Shown here: one piece after another, positions 27,778 through 37,300 of the stretch
Layout: the number at the start of each line of letters is the position of its first letter
Position numbering within the stretch: position 1 is the first letter of the stretch
Assembly: GCF_019966545.1 (NCBI RefSeq)
Contig: NZ_JAIMIC010000001.1
Span: 682,001-746,000, forward strand
Source of the DNA: Heliomarina baculiformis
GTDB taxonomy: Bacteria; Pseudomonadota; Alphaproteobacteria; Rhodobacterales; Rhodobacteraceae
Direction of reading: 5' to 3'
DNA: 64,000 nt
The notes under the pieces: generated by a model
What the model was told of the DNA's origin: nothing
The model's input: only the letters and a program-made list of their open reading frames with translations
The model's database searches: none
Program-made: the position numbers and the translations under genes

Positions 27778-29085
27778 TCAGACGAACCTGTTGACGTAGT
27801 TTTCCAGCTTTTCCTGACGACCCGAGCGCGGCTCGGGCGCGATGCCGCCCGCTTTGACCTTGTCGAAGATCGTACCGAGATCGCTGTCGAGCATCGCCTT
27901 GGCCTCATCCGAGCCCCAGCCCGCATAGCGTTCGTCCAGCGCCGCCTGCAAACCGCCGTCCTCGATCATCGCGGCCGCCGCCTTGAAGCCGCGCGCGCAG
28001 ACATCCATCGCGCCGGCGTGACCCGCGATCAGGTCTTCGGCATCCAGCGACTGACGGCGCAGCTTGGCGTCAAAGTTCGTGCCGCCCGTGGTGAACCCGC
28101 CGCCCTTGAGCACGTGGTAATAGGCCAGCGCAACCTCGGGCACGTTGTTCGGAAACTGGTCGGTGTCCCAGCCCGACTGGTAGTCGTTCCGGTTCATGTC
28201 AATGGACCCCAGCAGGCCCTCCGAAACCGCCAGCGCCAGCTCGTGCTCGAACGAATGCCCGGCCAGAATGGCATGGCCCTGTTCGATGTTCAGCTTGACC
28301 TCGTTTTCCAGACCGTACTTGCGCAGGAACCCGGCACAGGTCGCCACGTCGTAATCGTACTGGTGCTTTGACGGCTCCTGCGGTTTCGGCTCCACAAGGA
28401 TCTGACCCTCGAAACCGATCTTGTGCTTGTACTCGACCACCATGTTCAGGAAGCGGCCCATGTGGTCCAGCTCCTGGCTCAGGTCGGTGTTCAGCAGCGT
28501 CTCATACCCTTCGCGACCGCCCCAGAGCACATAGTTCTGACCGCCAAGCCGCTTGGTCGCGTCCATACAGGTTTTGACCGTGGCTGCCGCATAGGCGAAT
28601 ACGTCCGGATCGGGGTTGGTCGACGCACCCGACATCCAGCGCCGGTGCGAGAACATGTTGGCCGTCCCCCAGAGCAACCCTATCTTGCGGGTCGACATTT
28701 TCTCTTCGAAATAGTCGATGATCTCCTGAAAGCGGTCATAGCTCTCGGCAAAGCTGTCGCCTTCAGGGCGAATATCCACGTCGTGCCAGCAGAAGTAGGG
28801 CTGGCCGAGAATGTCGAACATATCAAAGGCGCAATCGGCCTTGATCTTGGCATTTGCCATCACGTCCTGAGGATACCAAGGGCGCTCGAATGTCTGCCCG
28901 CCGAACGGGTCGCCGCCTTCCCATGCAAAGGAATGCCAGTAGGCGACGGCAAAGCGCAGATGCTCTTCCATGCGCTTGCCCATGACCATTTCGTCCGGGT
29001 TGTAGTGGCGGAACGCAAGCGGGTTGTCGCTTTCGGGCCCCTCGAATTTGATCGGGGCAATATCGGCAAAAAACGGATGTGTCAT
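27778..29085 (-). CDS. xylA: Xylose isomerase
   Basis: 435 aa, length of class II xylose isomerases. The catalytic His and Asp lie in [13 protein letters not shown], the metal/substrate residues in [16 protein letters not shown], and the signature [22 protein letters not shown] region and [19 protein letters not shown] are intact. It converts D-xylose to D-xylulose. It overlaps the upstream xylB stop by 4 bp (ATGA) and is followed by a strong terminator. Confidence 0.97.
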   Translation of the reverse strand: MTHPFFADIAPIKFEGPESDNPLAFRHYNPDEMVMGKRMEEHLRFAVAYWHSFAWEGGDPFGGQTFERPWYPQDVMANAKIKADCAFDMFDILGQPYFCWHDVDIRPEGDSFAESYDRFQEIIDYFEEKMSTRKIGLLWGTANMFSHRRWMSGASTNPDPDVFAYAAATVKTCMDATKRLGGQNYVLWGGREGYETLLNTDLSQELDHMGRFLNMVVEYKHKIGFEGQILVEPKPQEPSKHQYDYDVATCAGFLRKYGLENEVKLNIEQGHAILAGHSFEHELALAVSEGLLGSIDMNRNDYQSGWDTDQFPNNVPEVALAYYHVLKGGGFTTGGTNFDAKLRRQSLDAEDLIAGHAGAMDVCARGFKAAAAMIEDGGLQAALDERYAGWGSDEAKAMLDSDLGTIFDKVKAGGIAPEPRSGRQEKLENYVNRFV

Positions 29086-30533
29086 GGCATGGCCTTCAGG
29101 GTTGGATAGGACTGTGCGAACGCTTCATAGGCGGCCTCATAGGCGCCCTGCAGATCCGCACGGGGTTCAATGGTTTGCGAGACCGGCGGTTTGGTCATCA
29201 CTGTCTCGGGGGCGGCACCGGTGATGCCGCAAATGGCCAGCCGCGCCGCGCCCAGCGCCGCGCCGAACTCGCCGCGTTCGGGCAGATCGACCGGCATGTT
29301 CAGCACCGTGGCCAGCAGTTCAATCCAGTAGCGCGATTGCGCCCCGCCGCCGATGGCCAGTACGCGATCCAGCCGCGCCCCGGTGGATTTCAACGCTTCA
29401 AGGTTATCGCGCAGCGCAAAGCTCACGCCCTCCAGCACCGCCCGCGCCAGATCGCTGCGCTTGGTCCCGATCGAGAGGTTGATGAAAGAGCCGCGCACCG
29501 CGCTGTCATTATGCGGCGTCCGCTCGCCCGAGAGGTAGGGCAAAAAGCGGACCGCGCCGGGTTCGGTGATGGTATCGCCCAGCTCTGCGGTCAGCTCGGC
29601 GGGTTTCACACCCGTCACGCTTGCCAGCCAGTTCAGGCAATCCGTCGCCGCCAAAATCACGCCCATCTGGTACCACGTACCGGGGATGGCGTGACAGAAC
29701 GTATGCACCGCGCTTTCCGGGCTGGGCGCGAACCCGTCCCGCGCCGCCAGCAACACGCCCGAGGTGCCGAGCGACACGAACCCGTCGCCCTCGCCCAGCG
29801 CCCCGACACCACAGGCCGAGGCCGCGTTATCGCCGCCACCCGCCACGACCTGCACATCCGCTGGCAACCCCAGCGCCTTGGCCAGTTCAGGGCGGATCGT
29901 GCCGACAATATCCGTGCCTTCGATCAAGTCGGGCATCTGGTCGGCCCGCATACCCGAGCCCTTCAGCAAGTCCTCGGACCAGGCCCGCGCGCCCACGTCC
30001 ATCCATGACGTACCGGCGCTGTCCGACATGTCCGACGCCGCGCGCCCGGTCAGCCAGTAGGAAAGATAATCCTTGGGCAGCAGCACCTTGGCCACCTGCG
30101 CGAAAATCTCCGGCTCGTTCTCGGCCACCCACATCACCTTGGGCGCGGTAAAGCCGGGAAAGACGATATTGCCGCTGATCTTAGGGAAATCCGGGTTCGC
30201 ATCCAGTTTCGCCGCCTGCGCATGGCTGCGCGTATCGTTCCACAGCATACAGGGCCGCAGCACCGCGCCCTCTGTATCCAGAAGCGTCGCGCCATGCATC
30301 TGCCCCGAAAGGCCGATACCGCGCAGCTGCGCCATCGCTTCGGGGGCCTGCGCGACCAGCGCGGCCAGCGCCTGCTCGCTCGCGGCGATCCAGTCTGCCG
30401 GATCCTGCTCGCTCCAGCCGGGATGCGGATGCGACACGCTCAAGCCCGCATCAGCCACCGCAACGGCGACCCCATCAGCATCTACCAATAACGCACGAAC
30501 ACCCGAAGTGCCCAGATCCAGACCGACAAACAT
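29082..30533 (-). CDS. xylB: Xylulokinase
   Basis: 483 aa, FGGY family. The N-terminal phosphate-binding motif [40 protein letters not shown] and the C-terminal FGGY region with [11 protein letters not shown] and [14 protein letters not shown] are all present. It phosphorylates D-xylulose to xylulose-5-phosphate, feeding the pentose phosphate pathway. GTG 30536 and ATG 30533 are adjacent; AGGGAGAA upstream suits either, and ATG is used here. First gene of xylBA, with a copy of the xylose operator 37 bp upstream of the start. Confidence 0.96.
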   Translation of the reverse strand: MFVGLDLGTSGVRALLVDADGVAVAVADAGLSVSHPHPGWSEQDPADWIAASEQALAALVAQAPEAMAQLRGIGLSGQMHGATLLDTEGAVLRPCMLWNDTRSHAQAAKLDANPDFPKISGNIVFPGFTAPKVMWVAENEPEIFAQVAKVLLPKDYLSYWLTGRAASDMSDSAGTSWMDVGARAWSEDLLKGSGMRADQMPDLIEGTDIVGTIRPELAKALGLPADVQVVAGGGDNAASACGVGALGEGDGFVSLGTSGVLLAARDGFAPSPESAVHTFCHAIPGTWYQMGVILAATDCLNWLASVTGVKPAELTAELGDTITEPGAVRFLPYLSGERTPHNDSAVRGSFINLSIGTKRSDLARAVLEGVSFALRDNLEALKSTGARLDRVLAIGGGAQSRYWIELLATVLNMPVDLPERGEFGAALGAARLAICGITGAAPETVMTKPPVSQTIEPRADLQGAYEAAYEAFAQSYPTLKAMP

Positions 30534-30569
30534 CACGAAATTCTCCCTGTGGCGGGAACTCTTTCGCGA

Positions 30570-30592
30570 TTTAATTCCGGTGTCAAATTAAA
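30570..30592. promoter_or_regulatory. Second xylose operator, upstream of xylB
   Basis: TTTAATT at 30570-30576 and TCAAATTAAA at 30583-30592 match the outer parts of the site at 22601-22623, with the same 23-bp total length; only the inner left half-site differs (CCG for TGA). It lies directly upstream of xylB and supports a shared regulator. Confidence 0.75.
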
Positions 30593-30623
30593 AAGAGTGA
30601 AGGCGGCGGGATTCCGACCTCTT

Positions 30624-31649
30624 TCACACTTGGCCTTCGCCGCTCCCCGGAGTTCCCTCCGCTGCTCTGGCCCCATGCACATTGGCCGCAAGCGCCCCAC
30701 AAGGGACCGTGATGATGGGGGAAATCCCTGTCAGACGATACATCTGCCCGGCTGAGCGAAGCACCGGATGACGCCCTTCCGCGATCAACGCGACAATAAA
30801 GGCGAGAATCGTGCTGATCGCCCCGCCAATCGCGATACTCAGCCCGCGAATGTCCGTGACGGGCCGTTCCGGCCTCTGCGCCGGCTCCAGCACGACCAGC
30901 CGCTCCGACTGCCGCTGTACCTCAAGATCGACCCCGATCTGGGCCTGCCCCCGCCGCTGCGCTGCCAGCGCGAGCTCCTGCCGCAGCCGCTGCTGTTCAC
31001 GCTCCAGTTCGCGAGTTTCCGCCCGGCTGGCTGTCGCCGAGACGGCCCATTGCGCCTCCATCGCGGCCAGCTCTGCACGCAGCGCAGTTTCAGCCTGCGT
31101 CAGGAAATGCAGCGTCGCGCGCGCCTCACCGATGCGCATGGCGACGCTCTGCCCGATCAGCCGGTGCGAAAATTCCTGCGCCATCAGCCGTGCCAGTTCC
31201 GGATGATCCATCCGAGCCTCGACAACCACCACCGCCGACGCGCCCGACGCGGCGGTCAGCCTGATGTCGACCCGCTCACGCAGACGCTCGGTCAGCGCCG
31301 ACATCGAGGTTTCGTCATCTCTGGCGAATAACCCGTAGGCATTAATGATTTCCGCCAGTGAGGTTTCGCTTTGCACCTCGCGCGCAAGCTGCGGCACATG
31401 CCGGACCAAGGGCTCGCCCACCGTGGTCGCGGCCAGTTCCTGCGCCACTTTCGGCGGCACGATCTGCAACACCTCGCGCGCGTGATACACAGGTCTCTGC
31501 CCCAGCCCGAACCCGATAGAGAGCGCCAGCCCAAAGATCATCACCGCCAGCATCAGCACCCAGCGACGCGCAACCATGTCCAGCATGTCATCAAGCGTTG
31601 AAAGCTGCCCCAACACCCCGTCGCGCTCCCTGTCCCTATCGTTCAGCAT
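30624..31649 (-). CDS. Wzz-type polysaccharide chain-length/co-polymerase protein
   Basis: 341 aa. The layout is that of polysaccharide co-polymerases: a short cytoplasmic N-terminus, TM1 at about 32-50 (LMLAVMIFGLALSIGFGLGQ), a periplasmic part with a long coiled coil (about 165-235, rich in Glu, Arg, Gln and Ala) and TM2 at about 268-290 (GLSIAIGGAISTILAFIVAL). It would set chain length or help export of an exopolysaccharide. It lies 6 bp downstream of the BY-kinase-like gene. No polymerase, flippase or glycosyltransferase is adjacent, so the pair is an orphan here. Confidence 0.85.
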   Translation of the reverse strand: MLNDRDRERDGVLGQLSTLDDMLDMVARRWVLMLAVMIFGLALSIGFGLGQRPVYHAREVLQIVPPKVAQELAATTVGEPLVRHVPQLAREVQSETSLAEIINAYGLFARDDETSMSALTERLRERVDIRLTAASGASAVVVVEARMDHPELARLMAQEFSHRLIGQSVAMRIGEARATLHFLTQAETALRAELAAMEAQWAVSATASRAETRELEREQQRLRQELALAAQRRGQAQIGVDLEVQRQSERLVVLEPAQRPERPVTDIRGLSIAIGGAISTILAFIVALIAEGRHPVLRSAGQMYRLTGISPIITVPCGALAANVHGARAAEGTPGSGEGQV

Positions 31650-31655
31650 TCACGA

Positions 31656-32576
31656 TCACGCATAGGCTGGTGCGGGGCCGGTCTGGCGCGCGCGGTTGAG
31701 GATTACCCCAAGGATCCGGGCCTGCCCCTCAAGACGGCGTTCGCATTCGGCGATGTGCTGCGGCAGCGTCCGCGTACCATCCGCGACCAGCAGCACCCCG
31801 TCGACCTGCGGCAGAAAGGCCGAGAGATCGTCGCTTTCCAGAACCGGCGGCATGTCGCAGATCAGGACGTCCGGCGTCAGGTCATCCATCAGCTTTCCGA
31901 TGGCCAGCGCGCAGTTTTCACCATGCAGCAGGTGCGATGCCTGCGGCGCCGGCCCCGCTGCCGCCGCGACGGCAAAGGCATCGTCGGCACGTTTCACATG
32001 CGCAATCGCACCGGATGCGCCGCTCAGAAATCCTTCCATATCCGTCCCCGGCATGCCCAGCGCAGCGGCCAGCCCGGGCCGGTAGAGGTTGAGATCAAGC
32101 AGGACCGTGCGGCTGCCCGGCACCCCGGACAGGCTCAACCCCAGTTGCAGGGCCGAGAAGGTCGCGCCGCAGCCCCGCGTCGGCGCGGCAATAGCGACCC
32201 GGTTCCAAGCATTGCTGCGCAGCGTTTTCAACAGGCTGGTGCGCAGGTGGTTGAACGACAGGCGCACCGGGTCGTTTTCGCTGGTGTTCCGCGCTTCATC
32301 CACGATGCGTCGCGTTACTGACGGCACGCCCGGCAGCCCGCGCCACGCATCCGCTTGCACAAGGCTTGAAGACAGGTGCGAAAAGGCCTGCATCAAGGGT
32401 TTTTCGTTTGATCCCTTACGGGATGCTCCCGCACCGCGCCCCGATCCCTCGATCAGGCGCAACTGAGCCTTGCCGCGCTTTGCGCCGAACAACCCGTGCG
32501 ATTTCGGCTCGGGCAGGTCCCGATACAAACCGTCCAGACGGGAATCGACCCCGTCGCGGTCCTCGTCATCACTCAT
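31656..32576 (-). CDS. CpsD/CapB-like tyrosine kinase homologue with degenerate Walker A
   Basis: 306 aa. The fold is that of BY-kinases/MinD-like ATPases: RLSFNHLRTSLL before the P-loop, Walker A' TVLLDLNLYRPG (D161) and Walker B VLICDMPPVL (D241). The Walker A should read G-x-G-K-S/T but reads G135-C-G-A138-T139: the ATP-binding Lys is Ala, as the codons GGC TGC GGC GCG ACC confirm. The C-terminal tyrosine cluster of BY-kinases is also absent, with only one Tyr in the tail. It may be a regulatory partner of the Wzz protein rather than an active kinase, or use another lysine. GAAGAGGGG precedes the ATG. No further EPS genes follow. Confidence 0.82.
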   Translation of the reverse strand: MSDDEDRDGVDSRLDGLYRDLPEPKSHGLFGAKRGKAQLRLIEGSGRGAGASRKGSNEKPLMQAFSHLSSSLVQADAWRGLPGVPSVTRRIVDEARNTSENDPVRLSFNHLRTSLLKTLRSNAWNRVAIAAPTRGCGATFSALQLGLSLSGVPGSRTVLLDLNLYRPGLAAALGMPGTDMEGFLSGASGAIAHVKRADDAFAVAAAAGPAPQASHLLHGENCALAIGKLMDDLTPDVLICDMPPVLESDDLSAFLPQVDGVLLVADGTRTLPQHIAECERRLEGQARILGVILNRARQTGPAPAYA

Positions 32577-33175
32577 TTCAGCCCCTCTTCAAACCCGCGA
32601 ACCCATCGCCCCGAATGCCTGGCGTCCGCTCAACAAGAATAATTTCGTTCAATTTCTTGCAACTCGACTGGCAATCGCTGCGCCGGGGGAAACAGGCGGC
32701 CAGCGGCGTCCGTCCGGCAATGCCAGACCGGCGATGGACCGGGCGGGATAAAAACTCATCCCCACCCATTCGGACGTCGAGACACCGATACCTGAAGAGG
32801 TACCAATAAACACACCTCGCCGTCCCTTACCCATATCCACCGCCAAACGCTCCTGACCGCCCGCCCAGACAATGCCTGGCACCCTGGCTGCCCCCAGACA
32901 GGTTTACTCGTTACTCTCACACATGGCGCAGGCCCAAAAACACGAACCCTTGCCGCGACAGACCGGCCCCGACCGCGAAACTAGGAAACACCGCATTTGG
33001 CAATTTGCATCACCACGCCCGGGTATCCGATCTGTCACGAATGACTTTACTCCCGCTGCTGCCGAGGACCGAATAAAACAGATTGTTTCCAAATGGCCTT
33101 TGTTGATTTCATTGGATTTTCCGATTTTCGACGGAACCAATCGCAATGTGTGGGCCGCATTGTTCACGAACAAGC
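32577..33175. other. 599-bp gap without a convincing gene
   Basis: The region between the BY-kinase-like start and the gapA terminator contains only short frames (under about 115 codons) with no recognisable motif and poor ribosome sites. It holds an imperfect small repeat, GATACC and GGTACC around 32790, and AT-richer stretches near 32640 and 33080 that may include the promoter of the EPS pair. It could also be a decayed gene; I cannot identify one. Confidence 0.4.
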
Positions 33176-33201
33176 AAAAACGGCGCCCCAATGGGACGCC
33201 G
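33176..33201 (-). terminator. Rho-independent terminator of gapA
   Basis: CGGCGCCCC (33181-33189) pairs with GGGACGCCG (33193-33201) with one internal mismatch and a 3-nt loop; on the minus strand it is followed by TTTTTGCTT. It lies 42 bp after the gapA stop. Confidence 0.85.
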
Positions 33202-33243
33202 CTGAACCGGATCTAGCCCGGCTGATTCCGGTAGAATCGCCTG

Positions 33244-34248
33244 TCAGGCCGCGCGATGCATCGCCAGAGCCGTATCGAACATGCGGTTCGAAAAACCCCA
33301 TTCATTGTCATACCAGCTAAGCACGCGCACCAGCCCGCCATCGCTCACGCTCGTCTGATCCGTGGCAAGGATCGAGGAATGCGGGTTGTGATTGAAATCC
33401 GACGAGACCAGCGGCAGGTCCGTGGTCGTCAGGATTCCTTTTAGAGGCCCGCTCTGCGCCGCCTCGCGTACTGCGCCGTTGATCGTCTCGACAGTCGCGG
33501 CCTTGCTCGGCACGAAACAAAGGTCGACGACCGATACATTCGGCGTCGGCACCCGGATCGCGGATCCATCGAGCTTGCCTTTCAGATGCGGCAGAACAAG
33601 GCCCACCGCCCGCGCCGCCCCGGTCGAAGTCGGGATCATGCTCAGCGCCGCCGCCCGTGCGCGGTAAAGATCCTTATGCGCTGTATCCAATGTCGGCTGA
33701 TCACCGGTATAGGAATGGATCGTGGTCATATACCCGGTTTCGATCCCGAAAACGTCGTCCAGCACCTTGGCCACCGGCGCTAGGCAGTTCGTCGTACAGG
33801 AGGCATTCGACACGATGGTATCCGCCGCCGTCAGTGTGTCGTGGTTCACGCCGTAAACGATGGTCTTGTCCGCATCGCTTGCCGGGGCCGAACAGAGCAC
33901 CTTGGCGCTGCCGTTCTCAAGATGCGCGCTGGCCTTTTCCTTGCTATTGAAAATGCCGGTGCATTCGAGCGCCACGTCGACGCCTTCCCACGGCAGATCA
34001 GCCGGGTTGCGATGTGCGGTGACGCGGATCGGGTGGCCATCGACAACCAGATGGTCGCCCTGCACCGAGACCTCGACATTCAGATGCCCATGCACTGAAT
34101 CGAATTGAAGCAAATGTGCATTGGTCTCAATCGGCGCCAGATCGTTGATCGCAACAATCTCCACATCGTCACGCCCGGACTCGATCCAGGCGCGCAGGAC
34201 GCAGCGGCCGATGCGTCCGAATCCGTTTATGGCAAGTTTCACGGACAT
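33244..34248 (-). CDS. gapA: Glyceraldehyde-3-phosphate dehydrogenase, type I
   Basis: 334 aa, canonical length. [11 protein letters not shown], the NAD-selecting IND at residues 35-37, the catalytic C151 in [13 protein letters not shown]178 in [10 protein letters not shown], the phosphate loop [10 protein letters not shown] and [13 protein letters not shown] are all intact, in contrast to the copy at 2902-3885. It oxidises glyceraldehyde-3-phosphate to 1,3-bisphosphoglycerate with NAD in glycolysis. The ATG at 34248 has CTGGAGG 6 nt upstream. It is monocistronic with its own terminator. Confidence 0.96.
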   Translation of the reverse strand: MSVKLAINGFGRIGRCVLRAWIESGRDDVEIVAINDLAPIETNAHLLQFDSVHGHLNVEVSVQGDHLVVDGHPIRVTAHRNPADLPWEGVDVALECTGIFNSKEKASAHLENGSAKVLCSAPASDADKTIVYGVNHDTLTAADTIVSNASCTTNCLAPVAKVLDDVFGIETGYMTTIHSYTGDQPTLDTAHKDLYRARAAALSMIPTSTGAARAVGLVLPHLKGKLDGSAIRVPTPNVSVVDLCFVPSKAATVETINGAVREAAQSGPLKGILTTTDLPLVSSDFNHNPHSSILATDQTSVSDGGLVRVLSWYDNEWGFSNRMFDTALAMHRAA

Positions 34249-34374
34249 TTAAACCTCCAGGCGTGTGTCTCTGCGTAAAGCGCCCTGATAGCGCTAACGA
34301 CGCCATAGCACGAAGCTGTCCGGAAATCCAACCTGCCGTGCCCGCGAATTGTCGCAAGGGGCGAAATCGGCGAC

Positions 34375-37300
34375 TTAAAGCAGATCGTCGATGGAAATCG
34401 CACCAGTGAAATCGGCAAGCTCGATGGTATCGCCGCCCCCGTATTCGATCAGCGTCGAACCTGACAGCGTGGTGATCCGCACCTCCCCGGCCGATACACC
34501 CAGCAGCTTTATCCGGTCCACGCCGCCCTCGAAATCATGGATCACGTCTTGCCCGTCGCGCTTGGCAAAGACGAACCGGTCCGGGCCGCCGTCACCGTAA
34601 AGATCATCGTTGCCGCGCCCACCGAGGATGACATCCCGGCCTCCGCCGCCGTGGATCTCGTCATCGCCGGATCCGCCGTCGATCCGGTCGCGCCCGCCAC
34701 CGCCATTGATGCGGTCATCGCCGGCGTTGCCTTTCAGATCGTCCTTGCCGCCGTCACCGTCGATCCGGTCATTACCCTTGTCACCCTTGATCGTATCGCT
34801 TTGCTTGCCGCCCGCGATGGTATCGTCACCGCCGCCACCGCGCATGACATCAAGCCCCTTGCCACCATCCATCCGGTCATTGCCGCCGCCACCTTTCATG
34901 GTGTCATTGCCGCCGCCGCCGCTCATGTCGTCATTGCCACCGTTGCCGACCAGCGTATCCTTGCCCTTCTGTCCAAAGACCGTGTCCTTGCCGCCACCGC
35001 CGCGCAGCACATCGGCACCCTGACCACCGTCAAGCTCGTCCTTGTTGCCGCCACCTTTCATGACGTCGTTGCCACCTCCGCCGGTGAACATGTTGGCGTT
35101 GCGGTCCCCGATAAAGGTATCGTTCTGCGACCCACCCCAAAGACCCTCGATGCCCGTCACGTCGTCGCCGACCAGCAGCTTGATATCATTTTCGCCGGTA
35201 CGCAGATTATAGGTCATCGCAACCGAACTGCTGGTCAGGTCGATCACATCCTGCTTGGAAACACGCCCATCGAAACGGTTCACCGCGTCGGTCAGGATGA
35301 TGTTGGACCCGCTCGACCCGCCAATCACCTTTTCGATGCCCGAAAACGTCCCAACGGCGCCCTGATCGACCTTGACGAAATCGATCTGGAAATCGTCAAA
35401 CTCGTCATCGTTGATACCCGGCAGCACCCGCGCCAGATCTTCAGCACCATTGGCAAAGCTCGCCTGCGCCTCGAGCACGTCCTGCGGAGTCATCGCAACG
35501 CCGCTGAACATCCGCGCTTCGGTGCCGTCGCTTTCCTCGATCCCGTCGCTGTCCTGATCCCGCTCAAGCCAGCGCGGCACCTCGTCGATAAAGGTCGCGT
35601 CATAGGTGCCGGTGCCGAAATCGATAGTCACGACACCGTCGACCGTCCCGAAGTCGAGCGTGTCGAAATCCGCCCCACCCAAAAGCGACTTGTTGCCAAG
35701 CCCCACAACGATGGTGTCATCCCCCGCCCCACCAGAGGCAAGATCGTTGCCCCGACCGGTGACCAGCACATCGTCCCCATCGTTGCCGTAAATCTCGTCG
35801 TCGCCGTCACCACCGGACAAGAGGTTGTTGCCACTGCCACCCTGAAGAATGTCATCCGCGCCGGTCCCGATCACGTTCTCGATGGATTTAAGCGTATCGC
35901 TCCCGAAGGCCCCCGTCGCCGTGCCCGCGCTCAGATTAACTTCGACGCCGGTGAACACATCGGCGATCAGCTCGCCCTCCATGCCACCCGGCCGCGCCCA
36001 TGCGTATGAGGCCGTATCGCTACCACCGCCCCCATCGAGGTTGTCGTTGCCCGCGCCACCATGCAATAGGTCGTCGCCGTCACCGCCCTTCAACGCGTCA
36101 TTGCCGGTGCCGCCATAGATCTTGTCGTTGCCGCCAGCCCCGTCCATATCATCTGCGCCGCCGCGCCCGATCAACTGCTCGTCACGCTCGCTGCCGGTGA
36201 TCGCGTCATTGTAATCCGTCGCGATCACCTCTTCGAAATTCTCCAGAGTCATGCCCACCTGGTCGGAATTATTCGTCACGACGCCTTTGAAAGAGTTGAC
36301 CGTCCCGGCCCCAAGATCGGCAACGATATAGGACTGGAAACTCGGATCGAAGGAAATCCGGTCATAACCACCTCCCCCGTCCGCATGGCCCCTGAACCGA
36401 AGGATCTGAAGGAAATCGCTATCCGCTCCCATGAAGGCACGGTTTTCTTTCGAGGAATCCCCAAAGATCGCGTAATCCTCCCCGGCCATGCCGCGGAAAA
36501 CTCCGCCGCCCTTGCGGAAATTCCCCACATCATTGCCATCACCCGCCGATACATCGGCAAAGCCGTTTTCCCCGTCGAACCGATCATCCCCGCCCATCAG
36601 ATCGAAATAGGCAGTCTGGCCTCCGCCCGGCGCGTAAATCGCATGGTCCGCGAAATTCCCAAGCGAGATGGTTTCGACACTGTAAGGCTTGATCGAGAAG
36701 AACGCGTTGCCCGTGTTTCGCAGGTCATCACCCTCGACCGAGGTGCTGAACGCCTTGAGCGTCAGCGCGATGGCGCTTTCCACCTTGTAGAACCAGCGCG
36801 CCTCGCCCACCGCGTCCAGCGACATGGTGTCAGAGCCGCCCCCGCCATAGACCTGAAGCGCGGTCGAGCCGCCCTCGACATTCTCCACGAGGATAAGGTC
36901 GTCATCGTCGCCGCCATAGATATTCTGCGTCCCGCCGGTATGGATCGTGTCATTGCCCCCGGCCCCGTGCAGCATCCGCGCGCCCGGATCGCCGTAAAGC
37001 ACATCGTCCTCGTCCGAGCCCATGAACCCCTCGACCTCGACGGTGTAATCGCTCGTGATTTCCTTGCCCGCGTCATCGATCCGGATAATCCTGTGCTCGC
37101 CCGCGCGGATCTCCACCGGGCCGCTGTCCTCAATATCGCTCATGTAATCCTTGAGCGTCTGAAGGATGCGCGGGTCGTCACTCTGATCGCTGACGTCGAA
37201 CTTGATGGTGTTGGAGCTGCTCGTGTAGGACACCACGTCATAGCCGTTCCCCCCAAGGTACAGATCGCTGACCCCGGCCTTTGCCGCGCTGCCCGAAATC

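Noticed and set aside
26547-27794. 415-codon plus-strand frame
   Set aside because: Antisense to galM and the peroxidase start; no recognisable protein.
32649-33191. Small frames in the gap upstream of the BY-kinase-like gene
   Set aside because: 77-115 codons, no ribosome site of quality, no motif and overlapping frames on both strands.
34537-35110. Regular short repeats that look like a CRISPR array
   Set aside because: They are in-frame RTX nonapeptide codons with variable sequence and no unique spacers; the same holds for 48452-50092.
34537-36009. 490-codon open frame on the plus strand
   Set aside because: It is antisense to the RTX repeats; its protein is a low-complexity Val/Ala/Pro repeat that mirrors the G-G-x-G-x-D codons, without ribosome site or family marks.
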